This document shows, piece by piece, positions 40,507 through 43,659 of a stretch of DNA of 43,659 nucleotides (its first letter is position 1; every line of letters starts with the position of its first letter). The stretch lies in assembly GCA_002383665.1 (NCBI GenBank), contig DFZI01000047.1:1-43659 (forward strand). The letters are read 5' to 3'. Origin of the DNA: Dehalococcoidia bacterium UBA4060. Lineage in GTDB: Bacteria > Chloroflexota > Dehalococcoidia > GIF9 > UBA5629. The position numbers and the translations under genes are program-made. A model generated the notes under the pieces. The model was not told where the DNA came from and searched no databases. It saw only the letters and a program-made list of their open reading frames with translations.

Positions 40507-41037
40507 ATGACACCGGAAGAGAGAGAAGAAATACTGGACAGGGTACAGCAAAAAGCAACCTCATACCAGTTTGAGTATAGGGGCTGCGGTCAGACCCCAT
40601 TAGCCGCCCTGGTGGAAGAATTTAACCTGTCGGATAACAGCGATGGCTTCAAAGCCGCCAATTTTTTCGGGTATGGCATCGTACGTGAGATGGATGTCTG
40701 CGGCGCCCTGTTAGGAGCGATCATGGCTATCGGAATGGCTGCAGGCAGGTCAAATTTCGACGAGCCCCTCTACCCGGACGCAAAGGATATTGACCCGGCC
40801 ACCGGCCTCGCCAAGTCCGCAGTAAAAATCAGGGAGCTTTATCAGAAATTTGTCGATAAATACGGCGGCACTACCTGCCGCGCTCTGCAGGAAACCAATT
40901 TCGAAAAGGTATATGAACTGGCCGACCCCAAGCAGAGCAACGTCTTCTCAGAGATGCACGGCGAGGATTGTGCCGAGGTTGTCGGACAGGTGGCACGCTG
41001 GGCGGCTGAGGTAATACTGGATATACCCAGGCGGTAA
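40507..41037 (+). CDS. C_GCAxxG_C_C family putative redox protein
   Basis: 176 residues, with AAGGAGGAG upstream of the ATG. The family name describes its cysteine pattern; here the equivalents are RGCGQTPLAAL, DVCGALLGAIMAIG, TTCRAL and EDCAEVVG. Members are small, helical and of unknown function, often beside redox or Fe-S genes in anaerobes. It lies 21 nt after the CCG protein, likely in one transcript with it, and 102 nt before the flavoprotein. A metal or cluster ligand role for the cysteines is inferred. Confidence 0.85.
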   Translation: MTPEEREEILDRVQQKATSYQFEYRGCGQTPLAALVEEFNLSDNSDGFKAANFFGYGIVREMDVCGALLGAIMAIGMAAGRSNFDEPLYPDAKDIDPATGLAKSAVKIRELYQKFVDKYGGTTCRALQETNFEKVYELADPKQSNVFSEMHGEDCAEVVGQVARWAAEVILDIPRR

Positions 41038-41139
41038 ATATCACCGGCATCTGCCGTATATTGAATAAACTATCTATAAATATTAAGCCACTGATATAAA
41101 ACCAGCCGGCGAAAATATTTATTTGGGGGAGGTAATACA

Positions 41140-42831
41140 ATGCCCGATGTTAGGAAAATCGTTATTATAGGTGGAGGCGCCTGCGGACCGAAAGCGGCAG
41201 CCAGGATACGAAGGCTCGATCCAACCGCCTCCATTACCATGGTCCAGGATGAAACCATGGTATCTTATGCAGGCTGCGGGCTGCCATATTTTATCTCCGG
41301 CATGGTCAAGGCACGTACCGAGCTGATTGTACGCGATGCCGCAGCCTTTAAAAAAATCTATAATGTCGATGTATGGCTAAAAACAAGAGCAGAAAGGATC
41401 GACAGGACAGCACATAAGGTACAGGTAACCAGGCTCGATGATAATGCAACCAGGTTACTCGAATACGATAAACTGGTGATCTCCACCGGCGCCCATCCTG
41501 TAGTGCCCCCCATTGAAGGTATCGACCTCAAGGGCATACACATCCTGAAAAGGGTGCCAGACGCGGAGGAAATCATAGCTCTGATCAACGCAGCCACCAG
41601 AAAAAAAGCTGTGATCGTCGGAGCGGGACTGATCGGTGTCGAGATGGCAGAAGCACTGACAGCCAGAGGATTTGAGGTTACTGTGGTTGAAGCGCTGGAC
41701 AGGGTGCTGGCCTCCTTGCTGGATGAGGAGATATCCGATATAACCGCCAAGCATATGACCGATAAAGGTGTCAAACTCAAGCTCGGTCAAAAAATAGTTT
41801 CATTTGCGGGCGTTGACGGGCAGGTACGCAGCGCCACCACAGATAAAAACGAGGTGCTGGAATGTGATCTGGCCATAGTCGCCATTGGCATACGGCCCGA
41901 TACAAAGCTGGCCAGTGAAGCAGGGTTGAAATTAGGGCGCTTCGGCGACATTGAGGTCAATAATCACATGCAGACCAGCGATCCGGATATTTACGCAGGC
42001 GGCGACTGCGTGGCCAGCCTGAATATCATCTCCGGACAAAAGGAATTTGTCCCCCTGGGGTCAACCGCCAACAAGCACGGACACGTGATTGCCAATAATA
42101 TCTGCGGCATCGATGACACTTTCCCCGGCATCGTTGGCACATCCTGCGTCAAGATATTGGACTTTAACGTCGGCAGGACAGGTCTCGGGGAAAAACAGGC
42201 CAGGGAGCTGGGACACGATGTTGCGGTTGCCCTGGTGCCGGGTCCTGACAAACCCGAATATTATGCAGGTAGCAGTGAAATCATCATCAAATTGATCGTG
42301 GACAGCCGTACACGTAAGATCCTGGGAGGTCAGGGCACAGGCCCAGGCGATGTCATCAAACGCATCGATGTGCTGGCAACTGCCATCACGATGGGCATGA
42401 CCGTTGACGCATTGGCCAACCTCGACCTGGCCTATGCCCCACCCTATAATACTGCACTGGATGTCCTGCACCATGCTGCCAACCTGGTCATCAACAAGAT
42501 CGCAGGCCGTGCACAGAGCATCAGGCCTGCCGAGCTGAAAGAGAAGCTCGCACGCAACGAAGACTTCACCCTTCTGGACGTCAGGACACATCTTGAAGCA
42601 GATAAGGTCAGCCTGGAAAAGCCCCAGACGCAGCTCCTGCCTTTAACAAAGGTAACTTCCGATGTGGAGAAATTTCCCAAAGACAAGGAGATCGTAACGT
42701 TGTGCCGGCGCGGGCAGCGTGCCTACCAGGCCGCCTGCACGCTTAAGGCAGCGGGAGTAAATAACGTCAAATTTGTAGAAGGCGGCCTCACCTGCTGGTG
42801 TGGCGAGGTCAGCGGCACACCCCTGATTTAA
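41140..42831 (+). CDS. CoA-disulfide reductase-like flavoprotein fused to a rhodanese domain
   Basis: 563 residues, with GGGGGAGG upstream. Residues 1-~450 are a pyridine nucleotide-disulfide oxidoreductase: FAD motif IIGGGACGPKAA, the single active-site cysteine C46 in SYAGCGLPYFISG, the NAD(P) motif IVGAGLIGVEMAEAL and the second FAD motif IYAGGDCV. Residues ~470-563 are a rhodanese domain (FTLLDVRTHLEAD) with active-site C522 in VTLCRRGQRAYQAA. This layout matches CoA-disulfide/polysulfide reductases and Npsr-type enzymes that reduce CoA-persulfide or polysulfide. It probably shares an operon with the CCG and C_GCAxxG_C_C genes. Confidence 0.93.
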   Translation: MPDVRKIVIIGGGACGPKAAARIRRLDPTASITMVQDETMVSYAGCGLPYFISGMVKARTELIVRDAAAFKKIYNVDVWLKTRAERIDRTAHKVQVTRLDDNATRLLEYDKLVISTGAHPVVPPIEGIDLKGIHILKRVPDAEEIIALINAATRKKAVIVGAGLIGVEMAEALTARGFEVTVVEALDRVLASLLDEEISDITAKHMTDKGVKLKLGQKIVSFAGVDGQVRSATTDKNEVLECDLAIVAIGIRPDTKLASEAGLKLGRFGDIEVNNHMQTSDPDIYAGGDCVASLNIISGQKEFVPLGSTANKHGHVIANNICGIDDTFPGIVGTSCVKILDFNVGRTGLGEKQARELGHDVAVALVPGPDKPEYYAGSSEIIIKLIVDSRTRKILGGQGTGPGDVIKRIDVLATAITMGMTVDALANLDLAYAPPYNTALDVLHHAANLVINKIAGRAQSIRPAELKEKLARNEDFTLLDVRTHLEADKVSLEKPQTQLLPLTKVTSDVEKFPKDKEIVTLCRRGQRAYQAACTLKAAGVNNVKFVEGGLTCWCGEVSGTPLI

Positions 42832-42856
42832 TCTGATTCCGGGAGATAGATTAAAT
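42826..42856. terminator. AT-rich inverted repeat between convergent genes
   Basis: ATTTAATCT (42826-42834) pairs perfectly with AGATTAAAT (42848-42856) around a 13-nt loop. The stem includes the stop codon of the flavoprotein gene and lies before the 3' end of the convergent acyl-CoA synthetase. The stem is AT-rich and no clean U-run follows, so it would be a weak bidirectional terminator. Confidence 0.4.
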
Positions 42857-42871
42857 ACCAGCAACGTTTTC

Positions 42872-43659
42872 TTAAGCTGACCTCTGCTTGGCCCGATCTT
42901 CTTCTACCAGCGCTTTCCGCAATATTTTGCCCGTCATGGTCCTGGGCAAGGACTCGCGAAACTCAATATATCTGGGCACCTTGTAGCCGGTCAGCCTTCC
43001 CCGGCACCAGTCCTGTATCTCTTCCGCCGTAGCCGTTTTGCCTCTGGCCAGCACCACCCAGGCTTTTATAGCTTCGCCCTGCTTAGCATCCGGAATGCCT
43101 GCCACGACGACCTCAGCCACGGCAGGATGGCTGTCAATAACCTCTTCAACCTCGCGCGGCCAGACCTGAAAACCGCTGGCATTGATCATCCCCTTCTTGC
43201 GGCCCTGTATAAAAACGTAGCCGTCACCATCTATATATCCGATATCGCCGGTAAAGAGCCAGCCATCCCTCAGGATGCCGGCCGTCTCCTCAGGCCTGTT
43301 CCAGTAACCCAGCATAAGGTTGGGAGCTTTGATGCAGATCTCACCGGGGCAGCCTGTAGGCAGATCGCTCAATCCAGTCCCGGCATCGACAACCTTCATA
43401 ATCACATCGGGCAGTGGGAGCCCTGCTGCACCCTCCTTACCCTCACGGATAACAGGGGAGAGAGCTGCAGCCTGCATAGTCTCGGTCATGGCGTAGCCGG
43501 CTATCAATTTGCCGCCTGTGACAGACTCAAACTCACTTTTTAGATCATCCTTCACTGCAGGATCTCCGTTTATGGCAACCTTTATGCCTCTCAGCGATAT
43601 CTTCCTGTCCCGCACGAGGGGATGCCTGAGCATATTGATAAAAAAGGCTGAGACGCCGG
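42872..43659 (-). CDS. AMP-forming acyl-CoA synthetase, C-terminal part (5' truncated)
   Basis: The frame is open to the right edge of the window (upstream of ATG 43633 it still reads GVSAFFINMLRHP), so only the last ~262 residues are seen. They include the ANL-family motifs GYAMTETMQAA (A5-like), GEICIKAPNLMLGYWNRPEET, DGWLFTGDIGYIDGDGYVFI (A7), GRKKGMINASGFQVWPREVE (A8) and the catalytic lysine of MTGKILRKAL (A10). The enzyme activates a carboxylic acid to its CoA thioester at the cost of ATP to AMP. Chain length or aromatic preference is unknown. It could feed the acyl-CoA operon at 4-9.4 kb. Confidence 0.93.
   Translation of the reverse strand, partial: GVSAFFINMLRHPLVRDRKISLRGIKVAINGDPAVKDDLKSEFESVTGGKLIAGYAMTETMQAAALSPVIREGKEGAAGLPLPDVIMKVVDAGTGLSDLPTGCPGEICIKAPNLMLGYWNRPEETAGILRDGWLFTGDIGYIDGDGYVFIQGRKKGMINASGFQVWPREVEEVIDSHPAVAEVVVAGIPDAKQGEAIKAWVVLARGKTATAEEIQDWCRGRLTGYKVPRYIEFRESLPRTMTGKILRKALVEEDRAKQRSA

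Overview
The window looks like a chromosomal segment from an anaerobic member of the Chloroflexota, most likely the class Dehalococcoidia. This is an inference from gene content; no 16S gene is present. The bacterial core is clear (FtsH, KsgA, RsfS, TsaE/TsaB, RsmI, IspE, a CCA-type nucleotidyltransferase). Mixed with it are genes of archaeal flavour: an NrpR-type regulator, a MetRS with a KLSTS signature, a DRG/Obg-like GTPase with a TGS domain, an eIF-2B-like isomerase, and thiolase/DUF35 and CoA-transferase pairs. The SRP RNA is the large form with an Alu domain. I see no rRNA, tRNA, CRISPR array, insertion sequence or phage gene.

Layout. 0-4 kb: end of a PEP/pyruvate-binding enzyme, then nrpR-hisF-gdhA, an ammonia-linked set closed by a bidirectional terminator. 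4-9.4 kb, minus strand: an acyl-CoA operon (thiolase homologue lacking the usual Cys, DUF35 partner, acyl-CoA dehydrogenase, two-subunit CoA-transferase). 9.6-13.4 kb: TGS GTPase, eIF-2B-like isomerase, TatD hydrolase, NDP-sugar pyrophosphorylase. 13.4-18.1 kb: a thiol-redox island of thioredoxin, CcdA, two TlpA-like proteins and a 794-residue protein with two thioredoxin folds around two Fn3-like repeats. 18.1-24 kb: CCA-type nucleotidyltransferase, then on the minus strand the SRP RNA followed by ksgA-ispE-VTT, plus a phosphoesterase, a cyclophilin and a zinc-ribbon membrane protein. 24-27 kb: thiL-tsaE-tsaB-ndk converging on rsfS, which seems to start with CTG. 27.4-35 kb: MarR regulator, ftsH, then rsmI-zinc ribbon-metG-polyprenyl synthase on the minus strand and a GuaB3-like gene. 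35-39 kb: LysE exporter, a pair of unknown envelope/cytoplasmic genes, an HD-GYP remnant and a frameshifted sensor kinase. 39.2-43.7 kb: a shortened GlcD/CCG fusion, a C_GCAxxG_C_C protein, a CoA-disulfide-reductase/rhodanese fusion and the end of an acyl-CoA synthetase.

How the parts fit. The acyl-CoA operon and the acyl-CoA synthetase point to growth on organic acids or side chains through CoA thioesters. The CCG protein, the CoA-disulfide-reductase-like flavoprotein and the CcdA/TlpA island point to thiol and Fe-S based electron handling. The most unusual items are the 794-residue double-thioredoxin/Fn3 protein, the Cys-less thiolase with its DUF35 partner, the internally deleted GlcD-CCG fusion, the probable CTG start of rsfS, and the cluster of decayed signalling genes at 37.5-38.9 kb.
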